A stretch of DNA of 64,000 bases from Perlabentimonas sp034003245 (lineage in GTDB: Bacteria > Bacteroidota > Bacteroidia > Bacteroidales > Tenuifilaceae): NCBI GenBank assembly GCA_034003245.1, contig JAVEYY010000013.1:43872-107871 (forward strand). The letters run 5' to 3'. The notes beneath the pieces were generated by a model that had not been told where the DNA came from, searched no databases, and saw nothing but the letters and a program-made list of their open reading frames with translations. Position 1 is the stretch's first letter. The number at the start of each line of letters is the position of its first letter. Positions 17,697 to 25,835 of the stretch are shown piece after piece. The position numbers and the translations under genes were made by a program.

Positions 17697-18074
17697 TTAG
17701 CCTGCGTTGCTGAACCTTCGGTTAACGAACCATATGATGTAGGTTAAAACGAAAAGGGTAAACCCATAAACGGGGGCAATCAGCGAAACCTTTAGTCCCC
17801 CAGCAATCAGCGCCATCGAAACATCTCCGGCAGCCTCTATGGCTATAAGGGCTTCAATTATTCCAATTACTTGGAATAGTATACCCATCAGGAATGCAAA
17901 GCTGCCCAGGAAAAGGATGGACTCGGATATCGACTTTTTCCGCTTACTCATCGACTCCGACCCCTTTGCCCAGCAGTAAATAAGCCATCCGAAGAGGAGA
18001 ATTGCCCCAACCCATAAGCCATAGATTATCGACATGGCTAGGGGGCCTCCAAAAAAATAATGTGTTTGTAGCAT
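17697..18074 (-). CDS. Small MotA/TolQ/ExbB-like membrane protein
   Basis: This is a 125-residue protein with three hydrophobic helices (about residues 12-35, 50-75 and 88-118). The last carries GGLKVSLIAPVYGFTLFVLTY. This resembles the pore-lining region of MotA/TolQ/ExbB proton channels, where a similar AL.T...GL segment lies. It is shorter than canonical TolQ or ExbB (about 230 residues) and no TolR/ExbD partner is adjacent, so it may be a stand-alone stator-like protein. The gene is divergent from the LytS/LytTR pair, with an inverted repeat in the shared region. Confidence 0.6.
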   Translation of the reverse strand: MLQTHYFFGGPLAMSIIYGLWVGAILLFGWLIYCWAKGSESMSKRKKSISESILFLGSFAFLMGILFQVIGIIEALIAIEAAGDVSMALIAGGLKVSLIAPVYGFTLFVLTYIIWFVNRRFSNAG

Positions 18075-18137
18075 AGCAAAATAGTTTTTGGTTAATAGTA
18101 AGCCAAAGCTACAAGCCTAGTTGGTTACAAAAAAACT

Positions 18138-18230
18138 ATTTAGGTGAACGACCTAAATCCTACCCTAAACTACAAAGATCGAATATTTTTTGTTCCCCGC
18201 GGTTGTTTAGGGCGTTAAACCTGACGTTAA
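18138..18230. promoter_or_regulatory. Candidate operator region between TolQ-like gene and LytS gene
   Basis: It holds a perfect 8-bp inverted repeat ATTTAGGT-5-ACCTAAAT (18138-18158), a wider CCCTAAAC/GTTTAGGG pair (18163-18170 and 18205-18212) and two direct CGTTAA hexamers 12 bp apart (18213 and 18225). LytTR regulators bind direct repeats containing GTT, so autoregulation is conceivable but unproven. Confidence 0.35.
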
Positions 18231-18273
18231 CCGAAAAAGCAAAATCTCCTCTGCACATTTAAGCATTTCGTGC

Positions 18274-18281
18274 TACCTTTG
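18274..18281 (+). promoter_or_regulatory. Bacteroidota -7 box for LytS/LytTR operon
   Basis: TACCTTTG is a perfect match only 8 bp before the ATG at 18290. The transcript would be leaderless or nearly so. No clear -33 TTTG is seen. Confidence 0.55.
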
Positions 18282-18289
18282 GTTCCGAT

Positions 18290-19354
18290 ATGAATACTTT
18301 AGTATCCAATAGAACTCTCCTTTCCCGTTGGGTTAAACGGGCTACCTACTGGGCTGCAGCAGCCCTTTTGCTATTCTTCGTTTTCAGTAATCGTAGCTAC
18401 GACATATCCATTAGAGCGCTTGTGGTTGCCGTATTGGTGCTGATGAGTTTTGGCCTTACGCAGTTTATTAATCAGTTCTTGGTCCCCAAGTATCTGTTTA
18501 CCGGTCGACATTTCCTGTTTGGTTACCTTGTGCTGGCAACCTTTATTGCATCGATTTGGGTAAACTTGAGCTGCATCATCGCAATCATATGGTTCACCCT
18601 GAAAACCCAAACGGGAATAGCTTTACCTACGGTTAGCGACCTTATACTGCTGGTTTCAGGAAGTTATCTCGTTATCCTCTTTGCCACGTTCGTACACTTT
18701 ATCAAGGAAACGTTTGCCCGGCAACAGGAACGCGATAGGATTGCCCGCCAGAAAACCGAGACCGACCTGAAGCTTCAGGAAGCACGGTTGCAATTACTGC
18801 AGGGACAGCTTCATCCGCATTTCCTCTTTAATATGCTCAATAACCTTTATGGTCTTTGGATGGAAAAATCGGGTCAAACCCCCGAAGTAATTCTGAAACT
18901 ATCGTCGCTACTCGACTATATGCTATATGAGTGCAACCAAGAAAAAATTTCGTTAAGTAAAGAGGTTGATTTCATTCAGAATTATGTTGATCTGGAATCC
19001 ATCCGTCACGACGCAAGGCTAAGGCTCGAACTCGATTTTCCGAAAACCCCTCAGGATATTCTTATTGCCCCGTTGCTGCTTTTTGTTTTAGTAGAGAATG
19101 CATTCAAGCACGGTGTTTACCGCAATAGTGGGGTTAGTCATATCTCGGTAAGCCTTAGCATCACTTCAAGTATGTTGAACTTTGTGGTGCGTAATAACTT
19201 TAAAAAAAGTAACTCAGCTAATCCTGGAATTGGGTTGCTGAACCTCAGGGAGCGGTTAAACCTTCTTTACCCCAGTAGGCATACCCTTAACGTGAGCAGG
19301 TGTGATGAGGTTTTTACTGCTTCACTTCAAATCGATTTAAATTACCAGCAATGA
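18290..19354 (+). CDS. LytS-type sensor histidine kinase
   Basis: This is a 354-residue membrane kinase. Four hydrophobic helices (about residues 15-150) are followed by a coiled coil (about 140-165) and a HisKA_7TM/His_kinase (LytS) core. H177 in LHPHFLFNMLNNL is the likely phospho-acceptor. The ATP-binding domain shows VENAFKHG (N box) and NPGIGLLNLRERL (G box). There is no extracellular sensor domain, so it probably senses within the membrane. The stop codon overlaps the start of the LytTR regulator (ATGA), giving translational coupling. Its signal is unknown. Confidence 0.92.
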   Translation: MNTLVSNRTLLSRWVKRATYWAAAALLLFFVFSNRSYDISIRALVVAVLVLMSFGLTQFINQFLVPKYLFTGRHFLFGYLVLATFIASIWVNLSCIIAIIWFTLKTQTGIALPTVSDLILLVSGSYLVILFATFVHFIKETFARQQERDRIARQKTETDLKLQEARLQLLQGQLHPHFLFNMLNNLYGLWMEKSGQTPEVILKLSSLLDYMLYECNQEKISLSKEVDFIQNYVDLESIRHDARLRLELDFPKTPQDILIAPLLLFVLVENAFKHGVYRNSGVSHISVSLSITSSMLNFVVRNNFKKSNSANPGIGLLNLRERLNLLYPSRHTLNVSRCDEVFTASLQIDLNYQQ

Positions 19355-20076
19355 ACCCAGCCGGCAAATACCGATGCGTAATTATTGACGATGAGCCCAT
19401 CGCTATTAAGGTGATCGAGAACTACCTCAACCGGCTCGATGGTTTTGTGGTGGCTGCCACATTTACCAATGCCCTTGATGCACTGGGGATATTTCGTGAG
19501 CAAAAGGTCGATCTGCTTTTCCTCGATATTCAAATGCCGGGTATCAATGGGCTTGAATTCTATAAATCCATTCATAATCCCCCAAAACTGATATTTACAA
19601 CAGCCTTCAGGAGCTTTGCTGCCGATGCCTTTGAGGTGAACGCCCTCGATTACCTGGTTAAACCTATACCCTTCGACAGATTTCTAAAGGCGATCAGTAA
19701 ATTTCTCGATCAGAGTTCATCAACAACCAGAAACTCCTTTTTGGCTGATGCTGGGAGTATTGTATTTAAGTCCGATAAGAAAAATTACAGGGTAAATATT
19801 GCCGATATTCTTTTTATCGAGAGTCTCGATGATTACGTGAGGGTTCACACCCTTAACCAACGTTTGGTCTGTTACCTCAGGCTCTCGGCGTTGCAGGAGC
19901 AGCTGAAAGATTCACCCGATATTATCCGCGTTCATCGGTCGTTTTTGGTAAACGTAAAGCATATTACAGTTTTCACAAGCTATAGCATCGAGATTGCGGG
20001 TAAATCTATCCCCATTGGCCGATCGTATAGGGAAATCGTAGGCGAGGCACTAAAGACCTTGCTCCCCAGGATCTAA
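19351..20076 (+). CDS. LytTR-family response regulator
   Basis: This is a 241-residue two-domain regulator and the partner of the upstream LytS-type kinase, with which it overlaps by four bases. The receiver domain has the acidic pair in IIDDEP, phospho-acceptor D59 in LFLDIQMPG and the switch Thr in FTTAF. The C-terminal LytTR DNA-binding domain (about residues 140-241) includes NIADILFIESLDDYVRVH and VHRSFLVNVKHI, both typical. Candidate direct repeats lie upstream of the operon. Target genes cannot be named. Confidence 0.93.
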   Translation: MNPAGKYRCVIIDDEPIAIKVIENYLNRLDGFVVAATFTNALDALGIFREQKVDLLFLDIQMPGINGLEFYKSIHNPPKLIFTTAFRSFAADAFEVNALDYLVKPIPFDRFLKAISKFLDQSSSTTRNSFLADAGSIVFKSDKKNYRVNIADILFIESLDDYVRVHTLNQRLVCYLRLSALQEQLKDSPDIIRVHRSFLVNVKHITVFTSYSIEIAGKSIPIGRSYREIVGEALKTLLPRI

Positions 20077-20425
20077 TTCGATGGCTCTAATCAACCCATG
20101 TGTGCTGGCTTTGTCGGGAAAATGCGATTGTGCGTTGGGAAAATGGCATTTTGGTTGTTGGAATGGACATGGTGTCAGTTAGGATGGGCATTTTGGTCGG
20201 GGGAATGGGTATTATAGCAGTGGAGTTTGGGTCTTTCAATAAGCTGTGTCAAGTGGGAAAACTTACCTATGTTTAATCAATAAATCAAAGTTTATGCATA
20301 GACCCATCGAGAACTATGACTCCTAAATTGTATTAAAAATCCTTATCTCAATGGATTGCAACCCATAAAGTTTTATATTCGCTCTGGATTTACCTTTTAT
20401 CTAGAATTGCATAAAACTCTTTCCT
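20077..20425. repeat. Intergenic interval with degenerate G-rich repeat units
   Basis: Between about 20114 and 20212 a motif close to GGGAAAATGGCATTTTGG recurs in degenerate form. The two best copies are ATGGCATTTTGGTTGTTGG at 20143 and a version with an extra G at 20184. Spacing is irregular and no gene is seen. The rest is AT-rich leader of the TPR gene. Confidence 0.4.
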
Positions 20426-21394
20426 ATGAGTATCCGAAAAATAGTGTTTCTTATTGCATTCATGGCGTTTAGTCTTTTATCCTTTTCGCAGAATATTGCG
20501 CAGGCGAATAAACTTTACAAAGAAAAGAAGTACGATGAGGCATTTGCCATATATAGCACCGTTAAAAGCGGTAGCCCACAGTTTGCCGAGAGCCGATATC
20601 ATATGGGGCAGATTTCCTTCCACAAACAGGATTACAGCAAGGCCGAGGAGTACCTTAAGCAAGCCATAGCGGCCAACGGCAATGTGGCTAAATACCATGT
20701 GGCCATGTCCAATGTTATTATGCGGATGATTTCCAATGCAAGCATGATTAAACAGGCTTCGCTGGCCAGCAAGCTGCGTTCGCATTTGGAGGAGGCCGTA
20801 AGGTTAAACCCTAACGATATGAACTCATCCCTTATTCTGATTGGTTTCTATAAACAGGCTCCAGGCATTATGGGTGGCAGCTCCGATAAGGCAACTGCTT
20901 TGGCCGAGTCAATAATGAAGCGAAACAAGGCCGAGGGACATATGGCACAGGCACTAATTTACCAGCTGGATAAGGATTTTGCCAGGTCGGAGGAGTACTA
21001 CAGAAAATCCATTACGCTTGCCCCCGATAGTGCCCGGTACTACTACTCGTTGGCGCAGTTCTACCAGGGGCAGTCGAAACCCCTTAAGGCACTTGAAACA
21101 TACGAGTTGGCCATGGCCAAGTTTCCCGAAAATCGTAACCTGCTGCTTCAGGCAGGTAGGGTTTTGGCCACTGCCGAGAATGCCGATAGGGGTAAAGCGA
21201 TTGACTATTTGAACCGTTATATAAACGAAAGTAACGACAAATCCGATCGATCCATTGCCGATGCATACTACTATTTAGGGTTAATTGAGAAAAACCGAAA
21301 CAATAAGCAGCTGGCTCTAACTCATCTGAACAATGCCCTAAAGGTTAACCCCGATCATCGATGGGCAAAGGAGGTTATTAAGGAGATTCAGTAG
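20426..21394 (+). CDS. Secreted TPR-repeat protein
   Basis: This is a 322-residue exported protein. The signal peptide ends near LLSFSQ. At least five tetratricopeptide repeats follow, for example ANKLYKEKKYDEAFAIY, SRYHMGQISFHKQDYSKAEEYL, ARYYYSLAQFYQGQSKPLKAL and DAYYYLGLIEKNRNNKQLAL. TPR arrays mediate protein-protein contact, and in Bacteroidota envelopes they often support assembly or secretion machines. No neighbour points to a specific partner. The gene is monocistronic, and the next gene is about 250 bp away under its own promoter. Confidence 0.88.
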   Translation: MSIRKIVFLIAFMAFSLLSFSQNIAQANKLYKEKKYDEAFAIYSTVKSGSPQFAESRYHMGQISFHKQDYSKAEEYLKQAIAANGNVAKYHVAMSNVIMRMISNASMIKQASLASKLRSHLEEAVRLNPNDMNSSLILIGFYKQAPGIMGGSSDKATALAESIMKRNKAEGHMAQALIYQLDKDFARSEEYYRKSITLAPDSARYYYSLAQFYQGQSKPLKALETYELAMAKFPENRNLLLQAGRVLATAENADRGKAIDYLNRYINESNDKSDRSIADAYYYLGLIEKNRNNKQLALTHLNNALKVNPDHRWAKEVIKEIQ

Positions 21395-21613
21395 ATAAAC
21401 TCGTTACAAGCATTGGATATTTTTTTTACCAATCATCAACCTGTCTGATGTATTGCCGCGCCAGTGGCGTGCAAAACCAATCGAAAAACTCTGTGCATTG
21501 GCTGGTCGGTTTCTCTGCCCCTCAGTATCCCTGTTTGCCTGTAGGTCTGTGTCTATGTGTTTATCTTTTAGGTTGAATTCATAATAATGTTAGGAAATAC
21601 CTGTTCGATTTGG

Positions 21614-21621
21614 TACTTTTG
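21614..21621 (+). promoter_or_regulatory. Bacteroidota -7 box before the Cys-rich protein
   Basis: TACTTTTG is a perfect match, 22 bp before the ATG at 21644. It supports that start over the upstream ATG at 21587, which lies in front of the promoter. Confidence 0.55.
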
Positions 21622-21643
21622 CAGGTCGTCAAAATTTGCAATA

Positions 21644-21853
21644 ATGGACTGTAAGAAAGAACAAAACCTTAACCATTGCAACTGTTCGTATCCCTGCTCT
21701 CGTAAGGGCGTTTGCTGCGATTGCATAGCCTACCATAGGCGAATGGGACAACTTCCGGCCTGCTATTTTCCCAATGATTTAGAGAGTAATTACGATAGAT
21801 CCGTGGAGAATTTTATGCGTATTTATAAGGAGAGAGGAAACTTTTTAAGATAA
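21644..21853 (+). CDS. Small cysteine-rich protein (DUF6485-like)
   Basis: This is a 69-residue cytoplasmic protein. Seven cysteines lie near the N terminus, spaced as C...CNCSYPCSRKG..CC.C, with an eighth in LPACYFP. It ends with YDRSVENFMRIYKERG. The pattern matches a small conserved family annotated as DUF6485 in Bacteroidota, Clostridia and archaea (recognised by pattern, not checked). The cysteines suggest binding of Zn or an Fe-S cluster. The promoter at 21614 fixes the start. The lytic transglycosylase follows after 40 bp and may be co-transcribed. Confidence 0.75.
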   Translation: MDCKKEQNLNHCNCSYPCSRKGVCCDCIAYHRRMGQLPACYFPNDLESNYDRSVENFMRIYKERGNFLR

Positions 21854-21893
21854 CGGTTCATTTATAAGATTACTAATTAAGAAACTACTTGCC

Positions 21894-22859
21894 ATGTCAA
21901 CTGGTCATATCTCGTTTAAAAGATTGTTTATCATAAGTATTTCAATGATTTTTATTATAACAATTGGCTTTGCCCTATTCTTACCCGGCAAGGCAGGTTG
22001 CTCGTCGTACAACGGTTTAATTGGAAGGCCCGACTCACTTCGCATGCAGAATCCCGTTTATCAGGTTCCATTACCTAAATCCATATCTTTTGCAGGCGAA
22101 ACAGTACCAATTCACCTTTTTGATGTGCGAGAGAGCCTCGATCGAGAGCTGCAGGTTAACACCTACTGGCACTCGCAAACTGTTCTGCTTCTTAAACGGG
22201 CTAATCGATATTTTCCCATTATTGAGCCAATACTTCGGGAGATGGGTATTCCCGACGATTTTAAGTACCTGGCTGTAGCCGAGAGCGCGCTTACCCAGAC
22301 CGTTTCGCCATCGCAGGCCGTGGGATTCTGGCAGATCCTCGAGGGAACTGGCAAAGAGCTCAAGTTGGAGATCAATAAGGAGGTTGACGAGCGCTACCAT
22401 ATCGAGAAATCGACCTTTGCGGCTTGCGACTTTTTGATCAAAAGTTACAACCATTATGGGAATTGGACCATGGCTGCCGCCTCATACAACTTTGGTCGTA
22501 ATGGGATTAACCGGCAAATGGAGCGTCAGGGAAATACCGATTACTACGATATGGTGCTGGGCGAGGAAACAGGCCGCTACGTGTTTCGTATACTTGCCCT
22601 GAAGGCAATTTTTGAAAACCCAGGACAATATGGATTTTTCATGGAATCGGGAGATTTGTATCCTCCATTGAAATATTACGAGGTTCAAATCGACTCCGCT
22701 GTAACAAGCTTTGCCCAGTTTGCTGCCCATTTCAACACCAGCTACAAGATGCTGAAGTTTCACAACCCCTGGTTAAGGGAAAACTATTTGACCAATAAGA
22801 GCCGAAAAACCTATACAATCAAAATTCCCGAGCCCGGTTTTAGGGAATCGGCTTACTAA
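21894..22859 (+). CDS. Lytic murein transglycosylase (SLT/GH23, MltD-like)
   Basis: This is a 321-residue enzyme that cleaves the glycan strand of peptidoglycan to 1,6-anhydro products. One N-terminal membrane segment (ISMIFIITIGFALF) anchors or exports it. The GH23 domain shows likely catalytic E130 in AVAESAL, then PSQAVGFWQI and the substrate groove motif AAASYNFGRNGINRQ. The C-terminal part (EVQIDSAVTSFAQFAAHFNTSYKMLKFHNPWL) resembles a single degenerate LysM-type tail, as in MltD. It acts in the periplasm. It lies between the Cys-rich gene and uvrA on the same strand. Confidence 0.9.
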   Translation: MSTGHISFKRLFIISISMIFIITIGFALFLPGKAGCSSYNGLIGRPDSLRMQNPVYQVPLPKSISFAGETVPIHLFDVRESLDRELQVNTYWHSQTVLLLKRANRYFPIIEPILREMGIPDDFKYLAVAESALTQTVSPSQAVGFWQILEGTGKELKLEINKEVDERYHIEKSTFAACDFLIKSYNHYGNWTMAAASYNFGRNGINRQMERQGNTDYYDMVLGEETGRYVFRILALKAIFENPGQYGFFMESGDLYPPLKYYEVQIDSAVTSFAQFAAHFNTSYKMLKFHNPWLRENYLTNKSRKTYTIKIPEPGFRESAY

Positions 22860-22939
22860 GTTTTTGGTTGTTTGCTCTCTGTGATTGAACCAGACCCAAT
22901 GGAGGTTGTTATGCTCTACGTTTTATTCTTACACTAATT

Positions 22940-25786
22940 ATGAAGCCACTCAAAGGTGAAGCACTCGAAATAAGCGTCCAGGGCGCAAGGGTGCACAACC
23001 TAAAAAATATCGATGTTACCATTCCCCGCAATAAGTTAACGGTAATAACCGGACTTAGCGGAAGTGGCAAATCATCCTTGGCATTCGATACTATTTATGC
23101 CGAAGGGCAGCGACGGTATATCGAAACCCTATCGGCGTATGCACGACAGTTTATGGGAGCCATGGAGCGCCCCGATGTGGACAAGATAACGGGCTTAAGC
23201 CCGGTTATTTCCATCGAGCAAAAAACCACCAATCGTAATCCGCGGTCAACCGTGGGAACTGTTACCGAAATCTACGATTTTCTGCGACTTCTCTACGCCC
23301 GGGCTTCCATTGCCTACTCCATGACCACGGGGGAGGAGATGGTTAGGTATACCGATGATCAGATAGTAAAACTTATCACTCAGAATTTCGAGGCTAAGAA
23401 GATAGGTATTCTGGCTCCCATTGTCAAGGGGCGCAAGGGGCACTACCGCGAGCTGTTTGAGCAGCTGCGAAAAAAGGGATATCTGCATGCTCGCATTAAC
23501 GGGGAGATTACCGAGTTACGCCCTGCGATGAAACTCGATCGGTATAAAACCCACTTTATTGAACTCTTAGTTGATAAGATTAAGGTTAGTGATGGCGATT
23601 CAAAACGCCTTTCTACCTCGGTTGCAACCGCAATGAGCCAGGGAAAGGGAACCATAATGGTTCTTGATATGGAGGCTAACGCAACGCGGTTTTATAGTCG
23701 CAACCTTATGTGCCCAACTTCAGGTATTGCATACGAGGAGCCCGCACCCCATACATTCTCGTTTAACTCGCCCAAGGGCGCATGTCCCAAGTGCAACGGT
23801 TTGGGTACAATTGCCGAGGCCGATATCAATCGTATAATTCCCGATCCAAAGCTAAGTATAAAGAAAGGTGGAATTCAACCGCTAGACCCTTACAAGAGCA
23901 GCTTGATTTTTTGGCAGCTCGAGGCCATTGCCGCCAAGTACGGGTTTACAGTTAACGATCCCATTGAGGATATTCCCGAGGAGGCCATGAACGTAATCCT
24001 CTACGGATCGGAGGAGCAGTTTACACTAAAGAATGCCGAGCTGGGTGTAAGAACAAATTACTTTCTCAGCTTCGAGGGGGTGCTGAGCTATATCCATAAC
24101 TACCACAATAACGACGAGATGAACGGGCGCGGCCCCAAGTGGGCACAGCAGTTTATTCTGCATGTGGTTTGCCCTAGCTGCAACGGCACCCGACTTAAAC
24201 CTGAGGTAAACTGGTTTAAGATAGATGGGTTGAGTATCTCCGAGGTTTCCAATATGGATATCGAAAATCTTGCCCAGTGGCTCAATGGGCTGGAGAATAG
24301 GCTAAATTCTAGGCAGCAGGCTATTGCTACTGAAATTCTAAAGGAAATCCGCGAGCGGGTAGGATTCTTGCTCGATGTGGGATTGGGCTACCTCTCCTTA
24401 AACCGGAATGCTGCTTCGCTATCCGGGGGTGAGAGTCAACGCATTCGGCTTGCCACACAAATTGGATCCAAGCTGGTTAATGTGCTGTATATACTCGATG
24501 AGCCCAGCATTGGGCTTCATCAGCGCGACAATATAAGGCTTATTGAGTCGTTGCAACAGCTCCGCGATACAGGAAACTCCGTTATAGTGGTTGAGCACGA
24601 CGAGGAGATGATCCTCTCGGCCGATCACGTGGTGGATATGGGGCCACACGCTGGGCGCTTGGGAGGGAAAATTGTTGCCCAGGGAACCCCTTCAGATATC
24701 TCCAACTCGCAATCGCTTACGGCTAAATATCTAAATCATACTCTTGAAATTCCCATACCTGCCCAACGACGAAAGGGAAATGGACTAAGCATAAATCTCA
24801 TTGGAGCTCAAGGCAACAACCTTAAAAAGGTTAGCGTTGAGATACCATTGGGTAAATTTATTTGCGTAACAGGCGTATCGGGTAGCGGAAAATCAACCCT
24901 AATTAACGAAACGCTACAGCCCGCCATCAGCAAAAAGCTGTATCGGGCGCTCGATGAGCCGCTCCCATTCGAAGCCCTTAGCGGGCTTGAGCATATCGAT
25001 AAGATTGTTGAGGTGAGTCAGGCTCCTATTGGCCGAACACCACGCTCAAACCCTGCCACTTACACTGGCGTTTTTACCGATATCCGAAAACTTTTTGAGC
25101 TCACGCCCGAGGCTAAAATCCGTGGGTACAAGGCTGGGCGCTTCTCCTTCAACGTGAAGGGAGGCAGATGCGAGGTTTGTAAAGGTGCCGGAGTTCAAAC
25201 CATAGAGATGAATTTCTTGCCCGATGTGTATGTCTCCTGTAAGGGGTGTAACGGACATCGATATAATAGGGAAACCCTGGAGGTTAAGTACAAGGGTAAA
25301 AACATTAGCGAAGTGCTTAATATGACCATTAACCAGGCCGTTGAGTTTTTTAGCAACATACCCTCAATTTATCAGAAAATAAAAACTCTTCAGGATGTTG
25401 GTCTGGGATATGTTACACTTGGACAACAGTCAACCACCCTCTCGGGTGGGGAGAGCCAGCGGGTAAAGTTGGCCTCGGAGCTGGCCAAGCGCGATACCGG
25501 GCAAACACTTTACATCCTGGACGAGCCTACAACAGGCCTCCACTTTGAGGACGTTCGGGTACTTCTTGATGTCCTTAATCGGTTAGTCGATAAAGGCAAT
25601 ACCGTAATAGTGATTGAACATAATATGGATGTAATCAAGGTTGCCGATCATATTATCGATCTTGGGCCCGAAGGCGGAGCAAAGGGCGGAAATATTATTT
25701 ACACCGGAACACCCGAGGAGCTAATTCTGAGTAAGCAGGGCTACACGGCCAAGTTCTTACATCGACATATTTACAGGGAGAACTAA
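22940..25786 (+). CDS. uvrA: Excinuclease ABC subunit A (UvrA)
   Basis: UvrA is the damage-recognition ATPase of nucleotide excision repair. It dimerises, loads UvrB on DNA and then leaves. Both ATP-binding modules are complete, with Walker A GLSGSGKSS and GVSGSGKST and signature motifs LSGGESQRIRLA and LSGGESQRVKLA. Two zinc-finger regions are visible, including CEVCKGAG...CKGC in the second half. Its 948 residues are a normal length. It stands alone with a good terminator and no uvrB nearby. Some Bacteroidota carry two uvrA copies. This one shows no truncation of the second zinc finger. Confidence 0.97.
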   Translation: MKPLKGEALEISVQGARVHNLKNIDVTIPRNKLTVITGLSGSGKSSLAFDTIYAEGQRRYIETLSAYARQFMGAMERPDVDKITGLSPVISIEQKTTNRNPRSTVGTVTEIYDFLRLLYARASIAYSMTTGEEMVRYTDDQIVKLITQNFEAKKIGILAPIVKGRKGHYRELFEQLRKKGYLHARINGEITELRPAMKLDRYKTHFIELLVDKIKVSDGDSKRLSTSVATAMSQGKGTIMVLDMEANATRFYSRNLMCPTSGIAYEEPAPHTFSFNSPKGACPKCNGLGTIAEADINRIIPDPKLSIKKGGIQPLDPYKSSLIFWQLEAIAAKYGFTVNDPIEDIPEEAMNVILYGSEEQFTLKNAELGVRTNYFLSFEGVLSYIHNYHNNDEMNGRGPKWAQQFILHVVCPSCNGTRLKPEVNWFKIDGLSISEVSNMDIENLAQWLNGLENRLNSRQQAIATEILKEIRERVGFLLDVGLGYLSLNRNAASLSGGESQRIRLATQIGSKLVNVLYILDEPSIGLHQRDNIRLIESLQQLRDTGNSVIVVEHDEEMILSADHVVDMGPHAGRLGGKIVAQGTPSDISNSQSLTAKYLNHTLEIPIPAQRRKGNGLSINLIGAQGNNLKKVSVEIPLGKFICVTGVSGSGKSTLINETLQPAISKKLYRALDEPLPFEALSGLEHIDKIVEVSQAPIGRTPRSNPATYTGVFTDIRKLFELTPEAKIRGYKAGRFSFNVKGGRCEVCKGAGVQTIEMNFLPDVYVSCKGCNGHRYNRETLEVKYKGKNISEVLNMTINQAVEFFSNIPSIYQKIKTLQDVGLGYVTLGQQSTTLSGGESQRVKLASELAKRDTGQTLYILDEPTTGLHFEDVRVLLDVLNRLVDKGNTVIVIEHNMDVIKVADHIIDLGPEGGAKGGNIIYTGTPEELILSKQGYTAKFLHRHIYREN

Positions 25787-25791
25787 AATGC

Positions 25792-25819
25792 AAAAGGCCG
25801 ATTTTACTCGGCCTTTTTT
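25792..25819 (+). terminator. Bidirectional terminator between uvrA and the barrel gene
   Basis: The AAAAGGCCGA/TCGGCCTTTT hairpin has T runs on both strands and serves the convergent genes on each side. Confidence 0.85.
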
Positions 25820-25835
25820 ATGCTTGTTATTTCTG

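Noticed and set aside
21587..21643. Upstream ATG for the Cys-rich protein
   Set aside because: It precedes the perfect -7 box at 21614. The conserved family start is the ATG at 21644.
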